Below the pieces are notes generated by a model, which did not search any database, was not told the DNA's origin, and saw only the letters and a list, made by a program, of their open reading frames with translations. From the NCBI GenBank assembly GCA_020633055.1, contig JACKEJ010000013.1:186001-250000 (forward strand): a stretch of DNA of 64,000 bases. Direction: 5' to 3'. Of this stretch, positions 42,820 through 51,891 are shown piece after piece. The DNA is from Sandaracinaceae bacterium. GTDB taxonomy: Bacteria > Myxococcota_A > Polyangia > Polyangiales > Houyiibacteriaceae. Position 1 is the stretch's first letter, and each line of letters opens with the position of its first letter. A program made the position numbers and the translations under genes.

Positions 42820-43590
42820 ATGGAACAGACCCTCGCCGCCACCTCCGCCGCTCAGCCGGGCTTCCTCCGCGACGGCTACACGCGCACCCTCGCGTTCTTC
42901 ACGGCCACGCTGACGCTCAGCTTCCCCATCGCGTCGTGGGCCGTCTTCGGGGCCGGCGCCGACCGAGCCGACACCGCCGCGGTGCTGGCCTGCATCTTCG
43001 TGTTCAGCATGGCGGGCCTCATGGTGGCGCCGCACCTGCCCTTCGCGGCGCTGCGCGGCGAGTCCCGCTACCGGCGCCTCGAGCGCATGGTCTACATCTG
43101 GATCATCGTCTTCGTGGGCGTGGCGCTGACCTGGGAGATCCCCTGGGCCTTCCTGCACGAGCGCATCGCCGGCGCGCGCGAGGAGCTGTGGGCCTACACC
43201 TGGTGGGCCTACATCGACGGCGGGGACCTGCGCTACATCAACCCCAACTGGCTGGTGTTCTTCATCGAGGGCTGGGCGGACACCAACGGCATCCTCAGCG
43301 CCATCGCGCTCTACGCGTGGTTCAAGTCCGAGAAGACCAACCCGCTGCCCGTGCTGTACTTCATGTTCGCCGCGCCGCTGCACAGCTACCCGACGGTGCT
43401 GTACTACGTGAGCGAGCTGGCCAACGGGCTGCCCAACGTGGACGCCGCGAACCCCATCAACCTGTGGGTGAAGTTCGTGCTGTCGAACAGCTTCTGGGTG
43501 TTCATGCCGGCCTTCGTGTTCGTGTGGGGCGCCAAGACGCTGGAGCGCATCTACCGCGCCCGGGGCCCGCTCCCGGCCGACGCGGGGTGA
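42820..43590 (+). CDS. Emopamil-binding protein (EBP)-like membrane protein, putative sterol delta8-delta7 isomerase
   Basis: This is a 256-residue protein with five or six predicted transmembrane helices. From about residue 95 it aligns with human EBP from memory: TWEIPWAFLHERI with the IEGWFVLYYEDLL helix, YIDGGDLRYINPNWLVFFIEG with [20 protein letters not shown], and PTVLYYVSELANGL...LWVKFVLSNSFWVFMP with the last EBP helices. Glu about 106 and 150, Asn about 223 and Trp about 226 fall at catalytic-site positions; the EBP His is an Ala here. With the CYP51 fusion nearby a sterol isomerase role is reasonable, but other EXPERA functions are possible. Confidence 0.72.
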   Translation: MEQTLAATSAAQPGFLRDGYTRTLAFFTATLTLSFPIASWAVFGAGADRADTAAVLACIFVFSMAGLMVAPHLPFAALRGESRYRRLERMVYIWIIVFVGVALTWEIPWAFLHERIAGAREELWAYTWWAYIDGGDLRYINPNWLVFFIEGWADTNGILSAIALYAWFKSEKTNPLPVLYFMFAAPLHSYPTVLYYVSELANGLPNVDAANPINLWVKFVLSNSFWVFMPAFVFVWGAKTLERIYRARGPLPADAG

Positions 43591-43696
43591 AGGGACGCGC
43601 CGGTCACCGGAGCGGTGGCCGCGGGAGAGTTCGGAGTTCGCGCCCGGAGCTCGGTTAGCCCCGCGCGCGCGTGATGCGTGCAAGCGCGGAGCGAAA

Positions 43697-45130
43697 ATGG
43701 TTCACTGTGGGCATGGTCGGCGCACGGGACTGCCCCTGGTCGCTGCGTGTCCGACGTTGCTTACCGTGACCTTCGCTTCTCCCCCTCCCCCGAGCCCGGT
43801 GCAGGCGCGCGTGCGTCTTCGTGCTGCGTGCGGCTGCTCGTCGGCCGCCACACGGGGGTCTCGGCGTGGGACGCGCAGCGGTGCGCCCGCGGTGGCGCTC
43901 GCGGTCACACGGCTCGTGGTCTTGGCGCTGGCGCTGACGTGCGGCGCGGGGACGGGCCAACCCGCCGAGGCCCACGCGCAGACCACCGACAACGCCGAGG
44001 CCCGCGCGTTCTTCGTGCAGGGCAACCGGGCCTTCGAGCGCAGCCAGCGCGCGCAGGGAGCGCGGCGACGAGAGCTCTTGGAGGAAGCGCTGGGAGCCTA
44101 CGTGGCGAGCCTGGCCATCGTGCGCAGCAAGAACGCGCTGTTCAACGCGGGGGTGACGCTGGCCGCGCTGGGGCGGCCGGCCGAGGCCTACGCCTACTTT
44201 GGCGAGTACCTGACACAGCCGGGCCTGACGGACGACGAGCGGGCTGCGGGAGCGGCTCAGCGCGGCACCCTGCTGGAGCGGCTGGCGTTGGTGACGGTGC
44301 AGTCCACTCCGCCGGGCGCCGAGGTGCGCGTGGACAGGCCCGACCTCGGTGCCGCTGGACGCACGCCCCTCACGCTGCCGCTCGCGCCGGGAGAGCACGT
44401 GCTGCTGTTGCGCGCCGAGGGGTACGAGGACGGCATCGTGGGGGTGGCGGTCAGCCCGGGTGACGAACGCACGGTGGAAGCGCAGCTGGTGCCTCGGCCG
44501 GGGCAGGCAGCGGACGGGGAGGGCGCGCGGGTGGAGGGCACGCCGGGGGGACCGCCTGATGCGACTGGAGCGCCCCGCGAGACCGGAGCGCCTGACGCGG
44601 GCCCACCCCGCGCGGACCCGGCAGACGCAGACTCGGAGCACGGGCACGCGGAACACGTGGACCCGCAGCACGGGGACACGGAACACGCGGACCCGGCCCA
44701 CTCGGGCGCGGACGCCGCCGTGGGGGCCTCCCGCCAGCGATCGACCACGGACACGACGGGCGAGGAGCCACACACCGGCCCCAGCCGCGGCCTGCGCATC
44801 GCGGCGTGGAGCGGGGCCTCGCTCGTCGGGCTCGGCGCCCTCGCGCTGCGCCTGCGCGCCGGCCGGCTCGTCCGGGCCCACGAGGTGCTCGGGGACGAGA
44901 ACGACCCGCGCCCGTTCGAGCAGCGCTTGGAACGAGCCATGGTGCTGGACCGGCGCATCGCGCGCAGCAACCGCGCCAGCCAGACGCTCACCGTGCTGGG
45001 CGTGCTGGGCGGAGGCCTCGCGCTGGGGCTCAGCCTGCGGGCGCGCCGGGTGCGTCGCGCACAGCTGCAGCTGGACGTACGCGGCGAGCTCGGCGGGCTG
45101 TCGCTGGGCGTGTCGGGGGTGCTGTGGTGA
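43697..45130 (+). CDS. Exported PEGA-domain protein with His/Asp-rich linker
   Basis: The open frame is 477 residues. The ATG has GGAG at a 5-base spacing, but residues 1-65 look poorly coding; a GTG at 43892, immediately before the signal segment VALAVTRLVVLALALTCGAG, is an alternative. A TPR-like helical part (NAEARAFFVQGNRAFERSQ ... YAYFGEYLTQPGLTDDE) precedes a PEGA domain (LVTVQSTPPGAEVRVDRPDLGAAGRTPLTLPLAPGEHVLLLRAEGYEDG). Then comes a His/Asp/Glu/Ala tandem-repeat linker (SEHGHAEHVDPQHGDTEH...) and two C-terminal transmembrane helices. Its TGA overlaps the next GTG. Confidence 0.78.
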   Translation: MVHCGHGRRTGLPLVAACPTLLTVTFASPPPPSPVQARVRLRAACGCSSAATRGSRRGTRSGAPAVALAVTRLVVLALALTCGAGTGQPAEAHAQTTDNAEARAFFVQGNRAFERSQRAQGARRRELLEEALGAYVASLAIVRSKNALFNAGVTLAALGRPAEAYAYFGEYLTQPGLTDDERAAGAAQRGTLLERLALVTVQSTPPGAEVRVDRPDLGAAGRTPLTLPLAPGEHVLLLRAEGYEDGIVGVAVSPGDERTVEAQLVPRPGQAADGEGARVEGTPGGPPDATGAPRETGAPDAGPPRADPADADSEHGHAEHVDPQHGDTEHADPAHSGADAAVGASRQRSTTDTTGEEPHTGPSRGLRIAAWSGASLVGLGALALRLRAGRLVRAHEVLGDENDPRPFEQRLERAMVLDRRIARSNRASQTLTVLGVLGGGLALGLSLRARRVRRAQLQLDVRGELGGLSLGVSGVLW

Positions 45131-47277
45131 GCGCGCGTCGGCCATCCATCGGCCGCTGGGCGGCCCTGCTCACGTGCGCGCTGCTGCAAGCGGGCTGCTG
45201 GCCCGAGCCGCCACGCGGCTGGTACGACGCGGGCCCCGACGCCCCGGGCTGCGGCGACGGTGGCTGCTGTGCCCCGCTCTGCTGTGGCGATGCCGCCTGC
45301 GACGCGGGCGAGCCAGACATGGGGACGACCTCGCGCGAGCGCAAGCGCGCATGCACCGACGGCATGGACAACGACCGCGACGGCCGAGTCGACTGTGACG
45401 ACTCGGACTGCACGGACCAGCCAGCGTGCTGCGCCGATGGTGCGCCGCTGTTCAGCGAGAGCTGGGGCCCGGGGGCCTTGGATTTCAGGTGGCGGCACCT
45501 GCCGAGCGCCATGCCCACCGCCTCGCCCGCGCGGGACACGTCCGAGGGCATCCTGCTGGGCTGGCCAGACGACGTGCCCCATGCCCTGCTGTGGCACCGC
45601 TGCGTGCCGCTCGCCCTGGGCGCGGAGGTGACGTTCGACGCCATCTCCGTAAAGCGCACCATAGAAACAGGGGTGTGTCGGCCCAGGGGCGAGCCCTGCA
45701 ACGAGTATGCGGCCGTCGTGCTCTCGCCCGTCGGTGACACCGAGCTCGGGTCGCCCTTGCTGGAAGACCTGGCCATCCGCGTGCATGGCGACTCCCGTGT
45801 CTCGGCGGGAAGTGGGGAGACGGTGTTCAACCAAGCCATGCTGCGCGTCACCCAGGCGGGGCAGGAGCTGGGGAGCGTCGAGCTGGAACCCGACGTGCGC
45901 TACCGCGTGCGGCTGAGCGTGACCCCCTCGACGTATCAGGGCGCGCCCTCGCTCCGCGGCGACATCGAGGTGAGCCTCGCGAGCGATCCCGAGCACGTGC
46001 CGCTGCACACACTGCGCGAGCTGCACATCGGCCTGCAGTCCGCGCTCGAGCGTCAGGCGACGGGCTGCCAGGAGGTGGGCGGTCTGTTCGTGGGCGTGGA
46101 GATGGTGGGCGACGAGGGCGGGCGCCTGGGCCCGCTCGCCACGCGGATGCTCAGCTGTGCCAACCCGAGCCAGTTCGACGACGAGCCCGACGGTACCGCG
46201 ACACTGACGCCCGAGAGCCTGGGTGTGCCCGCCAGCTACGGCGGCGCCTATCTGGGGGCACCCACGCTTGGAAGCTCGTTCAACAGCGCCCAAGACACGA
46301 GCCCGCGTTGGGACCTGTTCTTCGAGGCAACCAACGAGCCCCCAGAGCTCGAGACCGCGGCCGACGTCGGCTACGCGGTGGGGCACGCGAATACCGCCTC
46401 GTTCGGGTCGATGCTGGGCGACTGGACGACGAGCAGCGCGCCGCGCCTGGGGAGCGACCCTCCCTCGTGCTTGCTCACTCCGGGTCCGTGCGCAGGTCCG
46501 AGCGTGCGCGAGCCGTTCCTGCTGGTGAAGCTCGGCACGGACGACGCATTGAGTGGCATGACGTTGGCCTTCGCCAGGCGCAGCGCCACCGGTGGGCACG
46601 AGCTTCGCATTCAGGACGACGTGGCCCTGTCCCCGAACGCGCCCCTCGGCGGGACCGAGGTGCGGCCCGCCCTCACCGCGACCGAGTGTGTGGACCTGCG
46701 CGACCCGGCGCTCGTGCCCGTCGGCGACGGAAGCGGCTACTGGCTGTTCTTCACCTGCGTGCGCGGCTTCCCTCAGCTGAGCGACCTGCGCGCCGCGCGG
46801 CTGAACGCGGACTACTCGGCGCGCGCCGAGGAGGCGCTGGTGGTGCTCTCGTCCAGCGACGTGGGGGCGCTCGCGGAAGGAGGTCTCTCGGGCCCCGAGC
46901 CGATGGTGCACCACACGGCCGCAGGCACGTCGCTGCTGCTGTGGTTCATCGCGCGCGACCTGACGGGCCGCACCACGCTGGCGCTCGCCATGGGTCAGCT
47001 GCCGAGCCCGTCCGATGCCGACGAGGGCGATCCTGCGCCTACGCCCCTCACCACGCTGCCGTCGCTGGTCCCCTACGTGGCCAACCCGCTCCTCCGTGGG
47101 GACGAGCCGGTGTTGGGCGGCTGTGCGGGACTGTGCGTCATCACGGGCGTGGCCGTGAGCGCCACCGCGGGCGACTCTGATGAGCTGCGCTTCCTGGTGG
47201 CGCGCCGGGTGGTCCCGCCGGACGGGTCGGCCCATGACGAGCTGGTGCCGCTGACCCAGATGTGGAGGGCGCCGTGA
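45127..47277 (+). CDS. Large surface lipoprotein with Asp-rich calcium-binding-like motif
   Basis: This is a 716-residue protein. The signal ends in the lipobox LLQAGCWPE. A Cys/Asp-rich segment follows (CGDGGCCAPLCCGDAACDAG and then CTDGMDNDRDGRVDCDDSDCTDQPACC), a motif frequent in myxobacterial surface proteins and like thrombospondin type 3 calcium loops. The rest is beta-rich and looks like a lectin or sialidase-type fold (SESWGPGALDFRWRHLPSAMPTAS, DEPDGTATLTPESLG). The GTG overlaps the PEGA gene stop (GTGA), and the stop overlaps the next GTG. The three genes form a translationally coupled surface-protein cassette; function is unknown. Confidence 0.78.
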   Translation: MSARRPSIGRWAALLTCALLQAGCWPEPPRGWYDAGPDAPGCGDGGCCAPLCCGDAACDAGEPDMGTTSRERKRACTDGMDNDRDGRVDCDDSDCTDQPACCADGAPLFSESWGPGALDFRWRHLPSAMPTASPARDTSEGILLGWPDDVPHALLWHRCVPLALGAEVTFDAISVKRTIETGVCRPRGEPCNEYAAVVLSPVGDTELGSPLLEDLAIRVHGDSRVSAGSGETVFNQAMLRVTQAGQELGSVELEPDVRYRVRLSVTPSTYQGAPSLRGDIEVSLASDPEHVPLHTLRELHIGLQSALERQATGCQEVGGLFVGVEMVGDEGGRLGPLATRMLSCANPSQFDDEPDGTATLTPESLGVPASYGGAYLGAPTLGSSFNSAQDTSPRWDLFFEATNEPPELETAADVGYAVGHANTASFGSMLGDWTTSSAPRLGSDPPSCLLTPGPCAGPSVREPFLLVKLGTDDALSGMTLAFARRSATGGHELRIQDDVALSPNAPLGGTEVRPALTATECVDLRDPALVPVGDGSGYWLFFTCVRGFPQLSDLRAARLNADYSARAEEALVVLSSSDVGALAEGGLSGPEPMVHHTAAGTSLLLWFIARDLTGRTTLALAMGQLPSPSDADEGDPAPTPLTTLPSLVPYVANPLLRGDEPVLGGCAGLCVITGVAVSATAGDSDELRFLVARRVVPPDGSAHDELVPLTQMWRAP

Positions 47278-49163
47278 CGCGGGCCCACGGTGCTGCCGCG
47301 TGCGCCCTGTGGACGGCGCTGATGCTCGGCTGCGGCGCCGACGGCGGGGAGTATCCAGATGGGTCCGTCGAGCTGGGCCCACCCGGGGACATGGGCGTGC
47401 CCACGGACATGGGCATCATCACGGACATGGCGTCCCCCGACATCGGGACGGGGGAGCACGCAACGCTCTTCCCCGCCGACCCAATCGGGTTCGCGCCGTT
47501 CGCGGAGGCGGCCCTCGGCGTGTTCGGCCCCGCGAACGACGTGTTCCCCCCCACTTGGACGGCCTGCTACGACGAGCACGACGGACACAGCTGCGCGACC
47601 GCGCCATGCACGCTGCTCGCCACGTGCTGCGTGGCCAACGGTGACTGCGCCTCTTCCGCCAGCGACAGCGCGCTGCCCACGTCGTTGTCGTTCTCGACCT
47701 GCGCCTCGGGGGCCAGCGCGCTCTCCTGTGTACCAGGGCAACCCCTCGTGCCGCTGGGCGCGTCCACGCCCACCGTGGAAGCTGGCGGCATGCGACCAGG
47801 GGGTGACGGCGTCACCGAAGGCGGCGTGCTCGTGGGGACGCCCCTCGATCTGCGCGTCGAGCGCCTCTCGCTGCGCGTGGTGTTCGCGTCGCCGGTCAGC
47901 TGCCCGGACGGTGCCTGTGTCGAGAGCGCGGCCGTGTCCGTCGCGCCTCCCAACGAGGTGGCCCTCGGCGTGGTGCGCCCCGTGGCGGGGCTGCTGTACA
48001 GCGCGTCGCGCGCGGATGTGTCCCTCGTGATCGGCACCCAGCGGAGAGCTTCGTGGCCGCTCGAGGACGCGAACGCCGCGTTCACGCTGGAGCTGCTGCC
48101 CAGCGGCGAGGTGCGCGTGCTGCGCGACGACACGCTCCTGACGGACGCGCTGCGCTACTCGCCCCCCGCCGACGCCCAGGTCGTGCTGCACGGCCACAAC
48201 GGCGAGCTGCAGGGGGCCCGCGTGCGCTCGCTCCAGACACAGCGCTACCAGAGCGAGGCCCCCGGCACGTTCGGCGCGCGCACGCTCGTCACGCTGCAGG
48301 CGCCGAGCGACGTGTCCCCGTTCCGACCGCGCGGCGCCTCCGTGGTGCAGCAGGAGGGGCGCACGTTCGTGGTGGTCGAGAACGATGGCGCGCTGTACCG
48401 CGGCGAGCTGTTCGGCGACACGGCGCTGTTCGACAGCGCGCACCGTGTGGTGGTGAACCCCGAGGTGGGCGAGGCGCGGCTTTCGGCCCCCACCTTGTTG
48501 CTGCGCGACGGTGGCGAGACCGCGCTGGTCTACACCGCGCACCTCCCCGACGGGCGCAGCGTGATCCGCGCGCGCCGCGGGTCCGAGGGCGCGCTGGGGT
48601 CCTTGCCGGAGACGCTGCTCGTGGCCGACGCCGGCGAGCTGCAAGCGTTGGACGACCCCAGCGTCATCCTGCACGACGAACGCTATCTGTTGTTGGTGCG
48701 CCACGTGCGCCCGGACGGTGGCAGCCAGCTGGAGCTGTGGACGAGCGCGCGCGGGCCTGGCGCGACCCTGCGCGACATGAGCCGTAGCCCCGCCACCAAC
48801 CTGAGCGACCTGACGCGCGTGGCGCCGGGCGCGGCTGCGCAGAACGACGTCCGCGGCCCGCACCTGAGCGTGCGCGGCGGGACCTATCGCGTGCACTACG
48901 AGCGCCGCGCGGGGACACGCAGCGCGGTGGAGCTGCTGGTGAGCGACGAGCTGCGCGTCTTCCGTCGTCTGGGCGAGGTGCTGGGCCCGCGCGCTGGCCA
49001 GGTGGACGCGCTGGGGGTGGGCTCACCGACCGCGATGCAGGTGACCGAGGGGCCCGCCTTGGGCACGGAGTGGCTGTTCGTGATGGGGCGCGACGGAATC
49101 ACCGAGCGCCTGCTGCGGACGGCCCGGACGGGGGTGCTGGACCCGACCGACCTCCGGCCGTGA
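47274..49163 (+). CDS. Surface lipoprotein of unknown function
   Basis: This is a 629-residue protein. The lipobox LMLGCGAD follows a short signal. Near the N-terminus there is a repeated Gly-Asp-Met stretch (DMGVPTDMGIITDMASPDIG). Cys-rich parts (WTACYDEHDGHSCATAPCTLLATCCVANGDC) and a beta-rich C-terminal half with blade-like units (GRTFVVVENDGALYRGELFGD, ETALVYTAHLPDGRSVIRARRG, YLLLVRHVRPDGGSQLELWTSARG) suggest a beta-propeller. It shares layout with the preceding lipoprotein, so the two may be distant paralogues. I prefer the GTG that overlaps the previous TGA; a GTG 12 bp upstream is possible. It ends the three-gene cassette and is followed by a strong hairpin. Confidence 0.75.
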   Translation: MTRAHGAAACALWTALMLGCGADGGEYPDGSVELGPPGDMGVPTDMGIITDMASPDIGTGEHATLFPADPIGFAPFAEAALGVFGPANDVFPPTWTACYDEHDGHSCATAPCTLLATCCVANGDCASSASDSALPTSLSFSTCASGASALSCVPGQPLVPLGASTPTVEAGGMRPGGDGVTEGGVLVGTPLDLRVERLSLRVVFASPVSCPDGACVESAAVSVAPPNEVALGVVRPVAGLLYSASRADVSLVIGTQRRASWPLEDANAAFTLELLPSGEVRVLRDDTLLTDALRYSPPADAQVVLHGHNGELQGARVRSLQTQRYQSEAPGTFGARTLVTLQAPSDVSPFRPRGASVVQQEGRTFVVVENDGALYRGELFGDTALFDSAHRVVVNPEVGEARLSAPTLLLRDGGETALVYTAHLPDGRSVIRARRGSEGALGSLPETLLVADAGELQALDDPSVILHDERYLLLVRHVRPDGGSQLELWTSARGPGATLRDMSRSPATNLSDLTRVAPGAAAQNDVRGPHLSVRGGTYRVHYERRAGTRSAVELLVSDELRVFRRLGEVLGPRAGQVDALGVGSPTAMQVTEGPALGTEWLFVMGRDGITERLLRTARTGVLDPTDLRP

Positions 49164-49188
49164 GTGCGCCGAGGCGCTTAAAACACTT

Positions 49189-49230
49189 GTGCCCGACTGC
49201 GGGCTGGAGGGGGTACCAGCAGTCGGGCAC
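49189..49230 (+). terminator. Strong hairpin after the surface-protein cassette
   Basis: A perfect 12-bp stem GTGCCCGACTGC/GCAGTCGGGCAC encloses an 18-base loop, starting 25 bp after the stop. It lacks a T-run but is the best candidate for ending the three-gene transcript. Confidence 0.5.
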
Positions 49231-49469
49231 GGTCACTGCGGAGCGAGACGCTCTACCTTGGGGGTTTCTGGGGGGTCAGAGACGCCACCGGAAAAATATA
49301 TGAGTCCACCAGGGCTGGGGGGGTTTGGGGGGATGCCAGGTGTTTTGGTTTTCCATGTTCACCTCCGCGTGACGGTTCTGAGACAATGCAGAAACCGATC
49401 CAACGTCCTTGCCGGGGTGTCCGGGTGACCCCAAACGGGCTCGGCTCGCGGGTTCCGGCACCAGGTGAC

Positions 49470-49591
49470 ACGAAATCATTAGGAAATCTTCGTGAAACGA
49501 AGTCGCAGGGGATTTCGTCGCGTGGGACCGCCGAGGCGCCGCCAGGCTTTCAAAACTGCACAACTGGAGGCAGCATTTCAAAAGTGAAATG
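49470..49591. other. Low-GC structured intergenic stretch between convergent genes
   Basis: The 545-bp gap 49164-49708 has no credible gene and contains the least GC-rich DNA seen in this part. It holds nested inverted repeats: ACGAAATC (49470-49477) with GATTTCGT (49511-49518) around CTTCGT-GAA-ACGAAG (49488-49502). A separate hairpin CATTTCA-AAAG-TGAAATG lies at 49574-49591. It could encode a small RNA or be a remnant of inserted DNA; I see no promoter that settles this. Confidence 0.4.
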
Positions 49592-49708
49592 ACGAGGGTT
49601 GGGCGCCACGCGACTGTCACATTCCGGGACGGTGAGGTCTGCACATGCGACGGACCGCGACATCACCCGTGGGGGTCATGACAGACGTGTCGCGGTCCAC
49701 TCGAGGGG

Positions 49709-51751
49709 TCACCAGCGCGGCGGCGTCGGCTGGGCGGGGACCATGCCTGGCAACGTCAGCAGCTCGCGGCGGGCCTGGGCGCGCTCTTGGTTGGCGCGCG
49801 CGGTGAGCTCGGCGCCGGCCTGCTCCAGCTCGGTGGCCTGCGCCTCGAGGCGACGCAGCTCGCGCACCACGGCCAGGCGCTCTTGGCCCTCCTCGCCGGT
49901 GTCGCGCAGCACGGCCAGCTGCTTGGTCTGCGCCTCTTGGCGCTGGCGCAGCTCGTCCGCGTAGAGGGCGCGGGCCTTGGCGTCGCGCGCGTGCTCGTCG
50001 GCCGCGCGGAAGCGGGCCAGCACGGCCTCCAGCTCGGCGGGCACGCGGGCCCCCTGGGCGCGCTCTGCGATCCAACGCTGCAGCTCGTTGGTGCCGATGT
50101 TGTTGCTGGCCACGTGGGTGTACTCGGTGCGCCGCAGCGACAGGCTGGCCTGGCGCACGCCGCTCGCGGGCACGGGCAGCGCCACGCGGAAGGCGCCGGG
50201 GAGCTCCTCCACCTTGGCGCCTGTGGGCACGTCCAGGCGGTCGTGCAGCTGGCGCGGCAGCTCCACGTAGAGCGTCTCTTCGCGCGCGTGGTCGTTCTCG
50301 ACGTGCAGCGCGTGCTCGATGACGCGCTCGCGGGACTCCAGCACGAAGTCGCCGTTGGTGCGGATGTCCAGGAAGCGCAGCTGGTGCTGCTGCTGCCCCG
50401 TGCAGCGCATGGACAGGTCCTTGGCGAAGCTGACGCGCACCTCGCCGCCGCGCGCGCGGAAGGGCACCATGGCCTCGCCCGCGTAGCCGCTCTCGTCGTA
50501 GATGACGGCCGCGCCCTCTTCGAGCACCACGCCCGTGTCGTTCTTGAAGTGCAGCACGATGTCCGGCGCGGGTGGGTCACCCCAGCGCCAGATGCGCTGC
50601 CGCTGCGCGGGGACCGTGGCGTGCGCGATGGGCACCATGGCGGAGCCACCGCGCGTGAGGCTCACGGGCGTGTTCAGGCGGTACTCGAAGAACTCGCCGC
50701 GCTGCTCGCCGGTGGCCGCCGCGGGAGGAGCGCCACCGCCGCCGATGCCGGGGCTGTCGGACAGGGACTCCGCCAGGAACGCCGCGCCGCCGAACGCCGA
50801 CTGCGCCTGGGGCGGGGCCATGGCGGCGGGCGCAGCTGGAGCGGCCGCGCGGGGAGGCGGTGGGGGCGCGCCCTTCGCGAACTGACGCGGCGCGGCCCCG
50901 GCGCGCACCTCTTCTTGCACCACGGCGCGCGTGACGTGGCGCGGCACGTAGAGGTCGATCACGAACGACACGGGCTGGCCCGTGGTGAGCACCAGCTGCA
51001 CGCCCTCGAGGTCGCGGTCCACCGGGTTGTGCACGATGGCCCAGGCCATGACCGTGACCGTCTCACCCGGCGCGCCGTCGGGCCCGGGCTCCCCCGCGCG
51101 TCCTGCCACCAGGCGGTAGCTCACGCGCCAGATGGGCGCGGGCACCGTGTAGGCCACGTGCAGGGCTTCGGTGGGGCCGCTGACGTCCACGCGCACCGAG
51201 CGATGCGCGCGCGAGGTGGCGGCGCGGCTCTTGTCCATGAGCACCTGCAGCTCACCGCGCGCGGCTTCGTCCAGCAGCTCCACGCCGCGCACGTCGGCCA
51301 GCGGGATGACGCGCAGCATGCCGTCGGGGGCACGCAGCGTGAGCGTGTCGCCCTCGCCTGTGCGCTTGTCGTCATGCGCGGCGCGACGCGGCTCCTGCAG
51401 GCCCAGCACCTCGCCCTCGGCCAGGGGCGCACCCGACGCGCTACCGTGCAGGCGCACCGCGCGGCCGCGCATGAACGTGAGCAGCCCCCGCAGCATGTTG
51501 TCCGCGTCGAAGTCCAGCCCGCGCTCCGCGAGGGCCGTGCGCGGGTCCTCCGGCGAGTCGAAGGCCACGGCGCCCACCGTGGCGTCCCCCTTGGGCACCC
51601 ACAGCGCGAACGACTTGAGCACGTCGTTCATGGCGTCCTTGTCGAACGCCAGCTCGAAGTCGCCCTCCACGGGGCCGGCGTGTTCGAGGTAGGCCACGCC
51701 GTGCTTGAAGAGCACCAGCTGGCGGACGGGAGGAGCGCTGTGGGTGGCCAT
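49709..51751 (-). CDS. DUF4139 domain-containing protein
   Basis: This is a 680-residue protein. The N-terminus (PVRQLVLFKHGVAYLEHAGPVEGDFELAFDKDAMNDVLKSF) and the central YTVPAPIWRVSYRLVAG ... AWAIVHNPVDRDLEGVQLVLTTGQPVSFVIDLYVPR match the DUF4139 family (mucoidy-inhibitor MuiA-like group). A Pro/Ala/Gly-rich disordered segment (about residues 285-345) follows, then a beta-rich domain and a long C-terminal coiled coil (about 560-670, RQEAQTKQLAVLRDTGEEGQERLAVVRELRRLEAQATELEQAG). There is no signal peptide, so it is probably cytoplasmic. Function is unknown. The ATG was chosen because the homology begins ten residues later. Confidence 0.85.
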   Translation of the reverse strand: MATHSAPPVRQLVLFKHGVAYLEHAGPVEGDFELAFDKDAMNDVLKSFALWVPKGDATVGAVAFDSPEDPRTALAERGLDFDADNMLRGLLTFMRGRAVRLHGSASGAPLAEGEVLGLQEPRRAAHDDKRTGEGDTLTLRAPDGMLRVIPLADVRGVELLDEAARGELQVLMDKSRAATSRAHRSVRVDVSGPTEALHVAYTVPAPIWRVSYRLVAGRAGEPGPDGAPGETVTVMAWAIVHNPVDRDLEGVQLVLTTGQPVSFVIDLYVPRHVTRAVVQEEVRAGAAPRQFAKGAPPPPPRAAAPAAPAAMAPPQAQSAFGGAAFLAESLSDSPGIGGGGAPPAAATGEQRGEFFEYRLNTPVSLTRGGSAMVPIAHATVPAQRQRIWRWGDPPAPDIVLHFKNDTGVVLEEGAAVIYDESGYAGEAMVPFRARGGEVRVSFAKDLSMRCTGQQQHQLRFLDIRTNGDFVLESRERVIEHALHVENDHAREETLYVELPRQLHDRLDVPTGAKVEELPGAFRVALPVPASGVRQASLSLRRTEYTHVASNNIGTNELQRWIAERAQGARVPAELEAVLARFRAADEHARDAKARALYADELRQRQEAQTKQLAVLRDTGEEGQERLAVVRELRRLEAQATELEQAGAELTARANQERAQARRELLTLPGMVPAQPTPPRW

Positions 51752-51891
51752 CGCGGGACGATACACCGGGGGCGTCGGAATGGCGCGCTGGCTGATGGGA
51801 GCACTGGGAATGCAGGGGGTGTCGAGGCCAGCTGCAGTCCGGCAGTGGGGCACTCTGAACTGAAGAAGCTGTCTCGAACATACCCTGAACT

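Noticed and set aside
44257..47382. 1041-codon open frame on the minus strand
   Set aside because: It is antisense to three real overlapping lipoprotein/PEGA genes and has Arg/His/Gly-rich shadow composition with no recognisable domain.
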